NCBI RefSeq assembly: GCF_000764305.2
Contig: NW_025931949.1
Span: 682,001 to 746,000, forward strand
Direction: 5' to 3'
Source: Hyalella azteca
Lineage: Eukaryota > Arthropoda > Malacostraca > Amphipoda > Hyalellidae
DNA: 64,000 bases
The translations under genes and the position numbers were made by a program. Numbering within the stretch: position 1 is the stretch's first letter; each line of letters opens with the position of its first letter. Positions 50,695 through 61,627 of the stretch are shown in pieces. Below the pieces are notes generated by a model. It had not been told where the DNA came from, ran no database searches, and was given only the letters and a program-made list of their open reading frames with translations.

Positions 50695-50698
50695 AGGT
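50695..50698 (+). other. Juxtaposed acceptor/donor, possible ratchet site
   Basis: ACCATTCGTTTTTCAG is followed directly by GTACAA, a zero-length-exon arrangement like that at 27738/27739 (TTTCTCCAG/GTACAA) and at the left edge of the 37631 exon (TTTCTCCAG/GTACGG). Recursive splicing at such AG/GT sites is known in long fly introns. This one is inferred from sequence only. Confidence 0.25.
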
Positions 50699-51911
50699 AC
50701 AATTCTATGACACTTATCATTTGGTTGGGAAATTTAGTTTGATTTTCTCATCCTGCCATATCTTATTGGGGGATTCGTGGGTTTTTTGCTCGTCTGTGGG
50801 CCAATGTGGCAGTCCTTTCCAGAAACATTATTCCGGAGCGCCCAACACAAGGCTCGTGTTAAGTGACTTAGCGTCTCATTTGTGAAGAGAGATTGTCACG
50901 TTGGTTAAGCATCTTTGCACTTCCTTTCCGAGCAAGTGCAATTGTTTGGGCGGCGTACTTACGTGCAAGCAGTCTGCTTTTTGGTTGCCTGCCATCCAGA
51001 TGCTAATGCTGCTTCTTATCAGCTTGACCTCGCTGGTCATTTGAAACTTTCCTCTCCGTACAGCTGATTCACTTTTTGGTTTCGGCCAGAGAATAATTAT
51101 TTTTATGCGCTAGTGCTCATGTGTCCACCATTCTATTAATTATTCTGTCTTTAATCAATTGTATTGGTGAATAGATTTTCCTGCATTTGTTTACTATGCA
51201 TTTGACGTGAATGAAATTGAATATTAAAATCCATTGCGATCGATTCCTAAATTATACAATATCATTATCACGAAGAAAAAAAATTGAAAACAAATTCCTT
51301 TACCTTCTAAATTTCCCACGACTCAATTTAAAGATTGTTCTTGGGATAAATTCAGAGTATACATTGATGCACTCTTAATGCCAAACTACTCAGTGTTTTA
51401 ATCTGCGTCTATCTCTCCTCATCACGTCTCAGCATTGCACTGCGACAACCGCTCACTCTGCTTTTCATTCGAAATATCATCAAAGAAATTTTGTTGTTCA
51501 AATTTTATGACAAACTATAACGTAAACTGAATGCTTGCTCGGCGTAGTTAGGTAACCACCCTGGGATGCAGGTTGGCCGCAGGGTAATCCAACTAGCTTA
51601 TGGAATCCTAATCGGATTGCGATGAAATTTCAAATTGCCGTTAATGTTGTTTGGTATTGTGGGAACGCGTGCGCAGAAATTATTTGCAATGGAGGGGTTT
51701 CCATATTTCCTACAAAATTATAGTGAAAGGCTAAAAAAAACACACACACACTATGACATGAATAAATGATTACGTGTTTCGAAACGCAATAATCAGGTCG
51801 AATCTTCAGATGCAGTGCCGCTCATTTGATCGAATTTGTATTTATATTGAAGCGAAAAGCCATTCCGTCTATTTTAAGATACTTTAGAAAATACATACTG
51901 TCGAGCAAGAT

Positions 51912-52103
51912 TGAACGTGTTTAATGTTTTGTTTGAAGGTTATTTAGTTTGTTGGTGCATGAACGTGTTTAATGTTTTATTTGGAGGTTATTAAGATTGT
52001 TGGTGCATGAACGTATTTAATATTTTGTTTTAAGGTTTTTAAGTTTGTTGGTCCATTTACGTGTTTAATGTTTTGTTTGAAGGTTATTAAGTTTGTTGGT
52101 GCA
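51912..52103. repeat. Tandem repeat, four 48-bp copies
   Basis: Four copies of exactly 48 bp, each containing ACGTRTTTAATRTTTT and ending GTTGGTGCA or GTTGGTCCA. The copies differ by a few substitutions and keep equal length. The array ends directly at the GC-rich patch that follows. Confidence 0.9.
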
Positions 52104-52260
52104 CGAGTAGCGCCAGGGTGAGGGTACCAGCTGTGCCACACCAGCATCCGCTCGTCGCCTCAGCCACAGCTGTAGTCACAACCGCCCTCCAGTTGCTGAC
52201 GAGATGTCTGCTTCTGAGCGCGCGGTAGCTCCCGTCAACGAATTACGTACGCTACGGTGA
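52104..52260 (+). promoter_or_regulatory. GC/CpG-rich patch, possible promoter or leader of the third first exon
   Basis: An abrupt GC-rich block rich in CAGC, CCGC and GCGCGC lies in AT-rich DNA about 1 kb before the third coding exon. It contains an ATG in fair context (GACGAGATGT, 52205) with 18 codons before TGA and donor-like GT sites (GTACGC, GTGATC). A 5' untranslated exon or promoter is plausible. No TATA or initiator motif was convincing. Confidence 0.3.
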
Positions 52261-53260
52261 TCTCGTTGCTCAAACACTGAAATGATTTGAAGTGCTCGTG
52301 AGAACTTTTACGAACTGTGGCTGTTTTCTGTACTATTAAAAAGTAGTATTCTATTCGACTATCGAAGACGTAGATTATAATAGTTATAAAGTTTACGTGT
52401 TCCGGATTGTGTTGTGAACAATTTGTCATTAATCAATACAAAATATTTTTTAAATGTTTCGTCTTATTCAGTATTCAGATGCACCAATTATTTTTACTGA
52501 TTTATATTCAATTTATTAATTGGAGATGCGACTAAATATATGAAGCAAGTGATTCTGAGCATACGACAGAAATCTTACTTGTTGTTGGCTAACACGTCAA
52601 TATTGACGCCAAGCATGCAAAATATTATCTATGCGTTCACGATCGTAACACGAAAACTTTATAGCTTCCGTGTTAGAAAATCGTCGTTTTTCAATTTGCC
52701 CTGACTTATATTTTCAAACTTTTAATTTCTCGACTGATTAATGTTGGCTTAAAGTCTCTAATTTGAAGACAAAAACGATCATATCGCGCTAGCAACTTAT
52801 ATAGCTAATATCGTTCAATGCATCGATGGGTTTCTTGATTTTGAGCAATGAAACATTAGACTAAGCATATTTTTCACTTTTTCAAATTATTCTTATCAGT
52901 ATGTTTGAAATTTTAATTCTTTTGAAATATTAATAAAGTTAAATACCAGTAAACATCAATTTACAAAATACAAGTTATTCATATTTACATATTTATTGAC
53001 CAAATCCTAATAGTAATGGCCAATTTCAGTTATTAATTTTTCAATGGTGACTCTTTTAGCCTAGCAAGACGAGTGGTGGTGAAATGTGGTCTAACAACGA
53101 TGCTAAAACGAGCGACGTGAAAATTTAAAAGAAAATCCTTTTCTTTTTTCTCATGCGACGTCGGTAAAATTCTGGTGGCATTGATGCAAAAATGGATATT
53201 GTGGCTACATAATTTACCTTAGTAGCTACCGTGGCTACACAATTTTCCTCCTGACCAAGC

Positions 53261-54038
53261 ATGGTTTGGAAGTCACGAGTTGCCACCATCAGCGGTGCTG
53301 GTCGACCGGCCGGAGAAGGCTTTTCTTTCGAGTCTTATAGGTTCCCTGGTAAAACCTCAAGTGAAAAACAGCCTATTGCGGCACTGTCTTATACTTCTCA
53401 TGGTTTCAATGGTGTCGAGTCTCCTGGAACGTCACTTTCAGCACAAAAGTATCCACGCAGCCACATTTTTCCTATTGGTCGGTCTCCGAGTTACGAGAGG
53501 GCAATCCTCAGCAGCCTTAAAAATCCCGACAAAAATCAGCAAAAGCAGGCGCGAGATTCTTCATTGCGCAGGTTTGCTCACGACGAAATTCGAGTTTCTG
53601 GAAAGTCATCCAAGCCTAAACGGACGGAATCCAACTCATCGTCTCACCATCCCGAGTCAGTGACAACGCTCACATCATTGGCATCGAGTGAGTCTGGACC
53701 TGACGACGAAGTGAATCGAAGCATGATGAGAATCGACGATCCTGAGTCCATCGAAATGAGCAGTTCCGATGCCGCTAAAAGGAATATTTGGCCTTTAGTT
53801 TTATCCCCCGATACATTGTTATCTGAATGTGACTCGGAATCGCAGGCAGATACAAGTCTACCTCCTTACTCAATGAACTCGAACGCTCCTATCTTGCCAG
53901 CGGACTCGCCTAAAGCGCCAACTCCATTACGAAGGCGCACGAGTTTCTTACCCAACGGCAAGGTACCCAGCGGTGATCGGGCCACTCAGAACTGCATTGC
54001 TACCCAGACTATTATATCTATCCCCAACTTCACTTCAG
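53261..54038 (+). CDS. Third alternative first coding exon, Ser-rich, with tandem donors
   Basis: An ATG in strong context (A at -3, G at +4) lies nine bases after an in-frame TGA and opens 259 codons plus one base to CTTCAG/GTGATA. A second donor, AAAAAG/GTGATT, lies 21 bases on at 54059. Both leave phase 1, and use of the second would add seven residues (DIDREKG). The protein is polar and probably disordered: Gly/aromatic at the start, Ser/His-rich near 120-135, TLTSLASSESGPDDE near 136-150, and LRRRTSFLPNG near 223, which fits a basophilic kinase site. No membrane segment or known domain. The stretch before the ATG (ATTTTCCTCCTGACCAAG) could be an acceptor, which would make this an internal exon entered in phase 2. 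The shared exit phase favours an alternative N-terminus of the same gene as the two large exons to the left. Confidence 0.75.
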
Positions 54039-54059
54039 GTGATATTGACCGTGAAAAAG

Positions 54060-57000
54060 GTGATTGAGTCTGCTTCTAAATTTGTTTTCTCTCTTACGTT
54101 TGCTCTGTTTCTCATGTTTCAAATGCATAGTTTTTTTGTTATATATAGATAAATTGTAATAAAAAATATAGATATAGATAAAATTGTAAGATGCTTGTCA
54201 AATTTCCTTTAACAATTTTCTAATCTAATTTTATATCTTTAAACATATTTAATCAGTTTTTTTCTGTAGAGATTTTATTTTGCTGTATAGATATTTCGCA
54301 AAATTTTAAGCGTTGGGCTTAAGTAACAAAGGCGCATATCCAATTAATCTTGTATTCTCGAACTTCAGCCAGGACTTCCATCAGCTTTATTAGAATTACG
54401 GAATTCGATCATACATTCATGAATATAAAAATTGTGAAGGTACCTTAAGTTAGCTTAGACTTTAGCATTTTAATCTGAGACGTCGGTTGTAAAGACCAAC
54501 AAACAAGGCCAACATAGCTGTAGAAACATAGAAACCCGAGAGCGTATAACTATGGTGGAGTTAAATGGCGGTGTATCATGTTACTAATTCAGTTCAAGAG
54601 AAATAAACATCGGCACGAATTGGAAGTAACTGAGTAGTAATTAAGAATCTCGTTCAAGTCCCCATTGAGGTTCCCTTCAATAGAGTTTTGGATATTTTAT
54701 TGAATCGAATGAAATGGATTGAATCATACTATGAATCTAGATATCATTTTAATTGTCCTACTAATTCTTCCTACGAACTCTGTGTATTTTCAATCTTTTA
54801 CTCCTTAAAATCCTTGACCGCTGCAATTTTAAGATACAATAAAGATCAGATTTGGAGTAAATACAAAAGGCGACAAAAAACAGTACTACTGCTTGTGTGG
54901 TGGGCGAAGTTTTGGTAGTATACCGCATTCTCCATGTATGTGCATATGCTACTGACATTCATCAGTTAGTGTGCCAAGCATTGCTGCCCTAGAAGGCCGT
55001 ATACCATTATCACAACATTTTCTAAAGACACTTCTGTGCGCTCGTCGTTTTTGATGATGTTTGATTTTCGTGAGCAAGGAGTTGCCATTAAGTTTTGCTT
55101 TCGTCAGTGAAAAACTTGGAAGAAAATGCGGAACTGTACCAAATGACTTTGAGTTCACTCCATTAAATTTTAAAAGAAGATTTTGAATGAATTAATGCAT
55201 TAAAAAACAGTCCGTTTTATGTGGACCTCCCTCGTACTGTATGTAAAATAAATGAAGAAGAGACAGACACCGGCGATGGGTTGAGTTTACCGGGACCGGG
55301 ATTCAATCATTCCCTATAAGTTTGTAATTATTTTAATTCGTATTTACCAAAACCGATGAAATGAAGAAGAACTGTGAAAAGCAATGCCGAAGAAGAAAAA
55401 TTGGAGTCTGCCTGCTCCAATAAAAGTTACGGCAAGTACGCACTTACAATATAATCAAACATAGTTAAAACCAAGAGTGATCACTCAAAGTAAATAGAAT
55501 GACCAGTAAGGGATGGCTTTTTAAACTCCTGCCCTGAACGAAATTGCAGCCTAATATTCAAATAGTCATATATGTATGTATTTTCTATTATTTCTAATAT
55601 ACTAGCAGCCTAGCAGGTTAGCCCGGGCTCTCTTTCCCTGCGATTTTAGAACCCCGAATGCCGTCATTCCTGTAGTGCATAATCCTGTAGATGATAATAA
55701 AGCGTATCGATGCTGATAAGAAAAAAAAATCCCTTTAAACCTTCATTCTATATGGAACAAAGAACTCACATTTTACTCTCGTTTCAAAGTATGAAGAAAA
55801 ATATTTTTATTTTTTGAATGTGAACATTCTGCATCTTTTAAATTGAATTTATTAACACCAGTTTCAAAATAAAATTTCAATCTTTGATATAATCCTATCA
55901 TCACAGTTTCGCATTGCCTTATTATTCTCTTACTTGAAATACATTGTAAGGTCCAGGTGATACACCGACTCAATAGGTGTGGTAGATACGTGCTCGAATG
56001 GTCGCTAAATATTTTCGGAGCCCGTCATGAAACAAACACATAAACAATATCTCACATATGTTTATTACATTATAGTCTATATTTTTACTCATAACGTATA
56101 TAAGCCAATAAAACTATTTGCATAGCGTGAAGATCGATAACGTGAAGAAACGAATTTTATCAATTTGGTCGAGTATTTCAATCATTAAAGGAAATATTAA
56201 GCATATTTGTTTTGTGGTGGTTTCATGACATTGAGGATATGATGCTCTAGGTTGAGTCTATTTTGCCAAGTCTACCCCGTGTGTTGATGAGACGTATCCT
56301 GAAATAACGGCCACTCTGCCCAATCCGGCGTGTGTGCTGCGGTACGCTGGTCTATATTTGCTTGCCTGTTTGTTTTTGCACTCATACAGCTTGTCGTTAG
56401 ACTGAGCCTCTTTATCGTTAGCGTAACTGAACAATATCTTGGCTTGTTTTTCATGACAGAACTTCCAGCTAATTCGACCGACTTTTATGTTCGCTGTTAT
56501 CTTAAAAAATTTATTTTTTTGCGCCAGGGTGTCCCGCTCGTAACGGGTTGGAACAAATTTTCAGTATAGTTCAAATTTCTGAAGTAGTGAGATCGTAATA
56601 TTGCAAAGGCGGTTTCAAGTAGTTAGGGACATCTGACTTTTACGGTTGAGATCATAATACTCAAAATTAAAGATCTGTGAATACTTTTTTACTGTTGATA
56701 AATTAGTATACGGAAGATCAGCACGCAAGTTTTCTTTGCCCTACTCCTCACGTTTGCATCCAATCAGTCATGATGTGCAGCGTGGTGTAGGGTATTTGTA
56801 AAACTCGCTCCATAATGCCCTGAACACTTAGCTTTTTCTCTTTGTTAACGTCAAATAGCTGCGACGTCCGACAGCTCCTCTTCCGCCCCGATGTTTTGCG
56901 GCGATCCACGAGTGAAATTCACTTCTCTTGGCGTTCGCAGACTAGACAGCTCACTACCTTCCTATATACTCGTATAAGTATGTTTGCTGCGCTCATGCGG

Positions 57001-58373
57001 GCTTGAATTTGTGGGCTTTGGGCGTGAATGCGCTCTTAACAATCGTCATTTGAAGCTTAGTTCACAATTATGTAGGCATTTACTACGAGTTTAAATTTCT
57101 GAAATTGTCAAGGCGTTGAACTGCTGCCCTAAAATGTTTTGTGTGTGAAACTTGTAGAATCATTCGTAGAACACTGTAACTTTTTTATTTACATTATGAC
57201 TGGTCACGACAAGAATATTATTTAGCTTTCATGGCTTCCGTGCTATTGATTTTTTTTCGTATTCTGCTTGCTTTTCGACAATTCTGCTAATTTCATTAAA
57301 CTCGGAATTCCATCGAAAGCCGGACTACTCGCATTTTATTTTGTTTAACGGCATTTTAATTGCCGAGTACTCTGAACGTGAGGTATCTTAAGTAAGAGCG
57401 GATGGGATGAGGCTTCTTCAATTAGCGCTTCCGGCTGCGTGTTTCCTATTAGTCGGATGGCTCGACTGAGTTGATGAGTCGCCGTCGAACATTCAAGATT
57501 CTAACTTTTTGCCTCAACTTGTCGGTATTATAACTTTGGGTGGTTCCTAAATCTTATTCAATATCCCGTGATGAGTGATTTGGGAACACGTACGGAATTG
57601 TTCTAGGAAATCGATTGTAAATGAATATCATAAAGTAAAAATGTATGGGAAGCTAGTGAAAAAATATGTTTTCAAGCTTTCATGTTCTTGCTTTCATGTT
57701 TTTTATTTGAAAAGTTAAAAATCTTATAAATTGAATTTTCAGATACGTAATTCATCTCTCCGCGATTGCAACGGACTGATGTCTGCCATCTAGTCGTCTC
57801 AAATTTGTTATTAGAATAGACAAGTTGCCTGAAGCGCAGTTGTCTCATCGACGCGATTCTCTTCTCTAAATTGCACTCAATTGACCGTTATTTCTCGCTC
57901 GGCTCATCTTTCAGTCATTCCTTAGTTAATACAGAGCACACCATTTGACGATTTTTGATTCAAATGTTAAAAGTAATCCTGCTGCACCTCGTGCTTTCGT
58001 TTGTATTTAAATCTAATACATTTTTGCATACTCGGTGTCGGTTGTCATTGCTATTAAAGGCTATCGCAAATTTCGGCTCTGCAGCCGACTTGATTGCTGA
58101 CATTTACGAACTATTTCTGAGTTCTGCAGAGAAGTTTTAGTTTGTATTCTGTGTTTTTATTATTATTTTTTTCTTTTCCTGAATAATAAGATTGAGATTG
58201 AGGCTTCATAAATAAAATTGGTTTTATCGGTTGAAGAATCATTTTCTGTATGACTCAAGATTAGGATTGACTAATGGCTGTTCTTCACGGGAAGTGGAGC
58301 CAATAAATATACAGTTATAACATTTTTTTCGAAAGTAAATGACTTAAGAAAATTGATTCGTGTAGAAAATTAT
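54060..58373 (+). other. Intron sequence
   Basis: No exon supported. It starts with a TATAGATA-rich low-complexity tract (54140-54190). The rest is AT-rich with occasional 60-80 codon frames of chance length. Confidence 0.5.
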
Positions 58374-58680
58374 AATAATCATGCCTAGAATTGATCCATT
58401 GTTTAACAGTACTAGCCCGATTCGAAGGATCAACTTTTGAAAAAATGAAAGTGGACGTATAAACTACCGACGCATTATAATTGCAGGTATATGCGTGCAA
58501 TTATAATGCGTCGGTAGTTTATTTAGAGCTTGATAAATTTAATAATCATGCCTAGAGTTGAACCATTGTTTAACAGTAGTCCTATTCGAAGGACCAACTT
58601 CTAAAAAAATGAATGTGGACGTATATAAGAATATATACGTGCAATTGCAATGCGTCGGTAGTTTATTTAGAGCTTGATAA
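58374..58680. repeat. Two-copy tandem repeat, left copy carrying a 27-bp-arm hairpin
   Basis: Copy 1 starts at 58374 and copy 2 at 58541. Both begin AATAATCATGCCTAGA and end with TCGGTAGTTTATTTAGAGC then TTGATAA. Between GTGGACGTAT and the TGCAATT block, copy 1 has 35 bases and copy 2 only 15. Confidence 0.85.
58459..58522. repeat. Perfect 27-bp-arm hairpin inside repeat copy 1
   Basis: Arms 58459-58485 and 58496-58522 are exact reverse complements with a 10-base loop, GGTATATGCG. The right arm is ancestral, since copy 2 has its counterpart (with one A/G difference). The left arm has no counterpart in copy 2 and is therefore the newly made half. Confidence 0.9.
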
Positions 58681-61009
58681 GTATGACATGAACAGCGGCT
58701 ACACATCTCATATCAGCGGCTTCTGCGATGCTATTATTTATTGCTATAGCTTTTTTTGCAAGCTGACTTGCAAGTGTGTGCAGCTCTTATAGATTGGTCC
58801 TTGACTTGAATGCAGTCAATTAACGGGCAACGAGTCCTGAGACGAGTCTTTTCCTTGCATTCGGATGTTTATTCGCCTCCGACATTACCAGGAGCCATAG
58901 TGCTTCAATATGCGTTTCTTGCTTGGCGCATTTGAATGCTTGTCTGTTGATAAACTCGTGTGTTGCTTGCTTGCGGTTTCGCTCTCTTTCCTGCGAGGTT
59001 CATTACTTCCTAGTATGTTAATTTTTTTTACTAGATTTTCCGTTCTGCAAGATCCTAATAGTAAATCGTTTTCGTCAAACGAAATCGCCCATTTCGTTTG
59101 ACGAAATGGGCACCTCACATAATATAGCAGCATTAATTAGAGCCTTTTCATATCATGTACGCAGATGTGCGAAATTAAAAATGGACAACAGCAGGTGTTA
59201 TAGGGCAGTCAACTGTAATGCCCTACTATTTTATTATTATTATTATAATTATTGGTATTATGTATTCTTATTGCTAATAACATTATTATGATGAAATATT
59301 ATTTTAGAACGTTGATAAAATTTGCTCACAATCATTATTAATGTATAGAAAAAATTAAAAGAGCCGACATGTAAGCCTGAAAATGCACCATTCCTTCTGA
59401 TAATTTAAATAAAATGTAACTGTAAAATATAAAGGGTCCTGCTCAGGGCTCATTGGCACGGCGATGACACACGAGATGTAGCTGCAAATTATTAACCATT
59501 GCTGGTTTACTGGTGGTCTCTGAAATGGTCTTCTTCCTTCCGTCTAAACTTTTTGTTGCCACACTTGCATGATTTTTGTCACGCTATTTGCCTGCCGTGT
59601 TGTCTCGTGTCACCTTGAATCGCCAGGGACAGAATTGATCAATTTCAAACGTTATAAATGTCATATATTTACTCAAGGTATAATAGCTTTATGGTATAAT
59701 TTGGTATTTGATTGAATGTTCGTAATATAGAATTCTAATTTGCTTAGGTAGTTCGTGTTTATGAGAAAGAAAGTTAAATGCTGTTTTTTTTCCGTTATTG
59801 TTATTTTTAGGAAGAATTACATGAAAATATATCTAATTTTTTTTAGTTCCTTGGATTTTTTGTGCCCTCGTAGACGACGTAGAGAGTGAAGCGTGACTTG
59901 CGTCACTTGCTTGATGTTTTGTGATGTTACTCGCTTGTTTTGTGGCGTTTCTTTGTGTGGTGCGGCAGACACCATATGCTTCACGCGCTGGGTTTAGCTT
60001 GTCTCGTGTCTGTTCATTGCTCGCTAGACCATCCAATGTCTAGCTGTTCCTGTACTTTGTTTTTGCAAGGATTATAATCATCCGTACGCACTGGCCGCGT
60101 ACAACAGACTTTTCACAGATTATTCTCAACTTATATTACTTCCTTTTTATTGTATTTGTTATATCTAATTTATCTCGCGTTTCTGTGTGTGTAAGTGCGA
60201 GTACATACAACATTCTCACGCTGCAGCTCTAGTGAAATCCGAGACACCAAGCCCAGCAAGAAAGCTTTCGTCCAAAAAATTCGCCTCATTCTGGGATGCG
60301 GTTAAAGTTGTATTCATAAAATTGAGTTTTAAGACTTGAGTGAAGTTTGGTTTTATTACGAAAATGATATTTGGGAGTAACGTAGACTTGTTACCATGAA
60401 AAAAGCTAAGCACCATGATACGGAAATAGATTATCGCAAGTTTAAATTTTGATTAAGTTTCCTCTTTGATCCTGATTTGGTTCGTTTTTTGATGAAATTT
60501 AATTTGAATTGGTTGAAAACCGCGGGATATTATAGCTTACATTTGTTTTTAATTTAAATTTCGTGTCAATCATTCAAATTCTTCAGAGGTCAAGGTTTAA
60601 GTTAACCGGTATCACAGTCACGTACTACTCAGCAGGATCATTTATATGAGCGTATTTGAGTGTAGGCGTTGAAGCCTCCATATTGCATGTAGCCGACACA
60701 CCAACACACAGACACAGCTGTCTCAACTTGATAAGTCACTAATTCTCGCTCACCTGAATTCACATGTATAGTTGACACTTACTTTTCGAGGCAATTTTTT
60801 TAGCGGACCTAATTACTTACTTCTGTTATCAGAATGTCGAATTAGTTCATGAATAACATTGTTCCTACTCGCGCGTTCGGAAGGTTATTCTATGTTTTGA
60901 TTTATTTTTTGATGTACGTTGCAGCGGCAGAGCTCAATTAATGTCGTGATGATTTACCAAATTTTCTTATTTCTGATTACTTCTGTTGAATTCTATCTTT
61001 AATACACAG
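58681..61009 (+). other. Intron or intergenic sequence
   Basis: No exon supported. It contains a nested hairpin at 59070-59113 and an ATT microsatellite at about 59226-59256. A minus frame at 59833-60036 starts at TTG and has no support. Confidence 0.5.
59070..59113. repeat. Two overlapping perfect hairpins
   Basis: A 16-bp arm at 59070-59085 pairs with 59091-59106 (loop CGCCC). The right arm also lies inside a second perfect hairpin, GCCCATTTCGT...ACGAAATGGGC, with a TTG loop. The two structures are mutually exclusive in one strand. Confidence 0.8.
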
Positions 61010-61080
61010 TATAAATGTCCTGTTCACCTGAGGCTCCCATGTCTTGTGCGAGGTCCCAAGACCTCGCACCAAAGCCCAAA
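61010..61080 (+). CDS. Possible short exon with strong splice signals
   Basis: A pyrimidine-rich acceptor (GAATTCTATCTTTAATACACAG) and a near-perfect donor (CCCAAA/GTGAGT) enclose 71 bases. An ATG at 61015 (A at -3) gives MSCSPEAPMSCARSQDLAPK and one more residue pair in phase 0. Without that start, only the phase-0 entry frame is open (YKCPVHLRLPCL...). Entry in phase 1 hits TAA, so this is not the shared exon expected for the three first exons. It could be an untranslated or alternative first exon. A 10-bp hairpin at 61046-61069 lies inside. Confidence 0.35.
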
Positions 61081-61455
61081 GTGAGTATAGTGAGTTTTAT
61101 TAGCAACTTTAGGTTTACTTGGGGGCTGGCTCTAGAGTTAAAAGTTATCGGTGGGGGCTATTACCTCTAGAAGAGTTCAGCATTCCATAGTGCGAGCAAT
61201 TGCTACTTAACTCACACAAACTGGTCGTCTAGCTACCTTATATAGTGAAGAGAACTAGATCTAGTGATGATTTGCCTCCCATCGCTTCACATTATGAGAC
61301 TGCTTACGATCTGGACAGCAAGCGTCTGCTGGAAGAGGATGAAACTGGAAGAAACACGATGAAGAGAACCAAATAATCATCGCTGAGTCCAGGTGTTACA
61401 AGCGGTCAACGTGCGACTTTTTCATCTTCAATCCGAAAACAACAACAACAACAAC

Positions 61456-61627
61456 TAGAGTTAGGACTAGGAGGAGGAAATATTTGAAGCTGTTACATAT
61501 ATTACATATATGCGTTACGAAGGACTTAGAATACATGATTTGATAAGATTGAACGACTAAAATGTTTATTCGTTGGCTTTCGTAACGAATATACGTTACA
61601 GTTTCTAATATTTCCTCTTTATTCTAG
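61456..61627. repeat. Imperfect inverted repeat, about 50-60 bp arms
   Basis: The left arm starts CTAGAGTTAGGACTAGGAGG and runs through GGAAATATTTGAAGC to GTTACGAA. The right arm from TTCGTAACGAATATACG to TTTCCTCTTTATTCTAG is its diverged reverse complement. A central part of about 60 bp separates them. The size and form fit a decayed foldback or MITE-like element, but no clear target duplication is visible. Confidence 0.5.
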
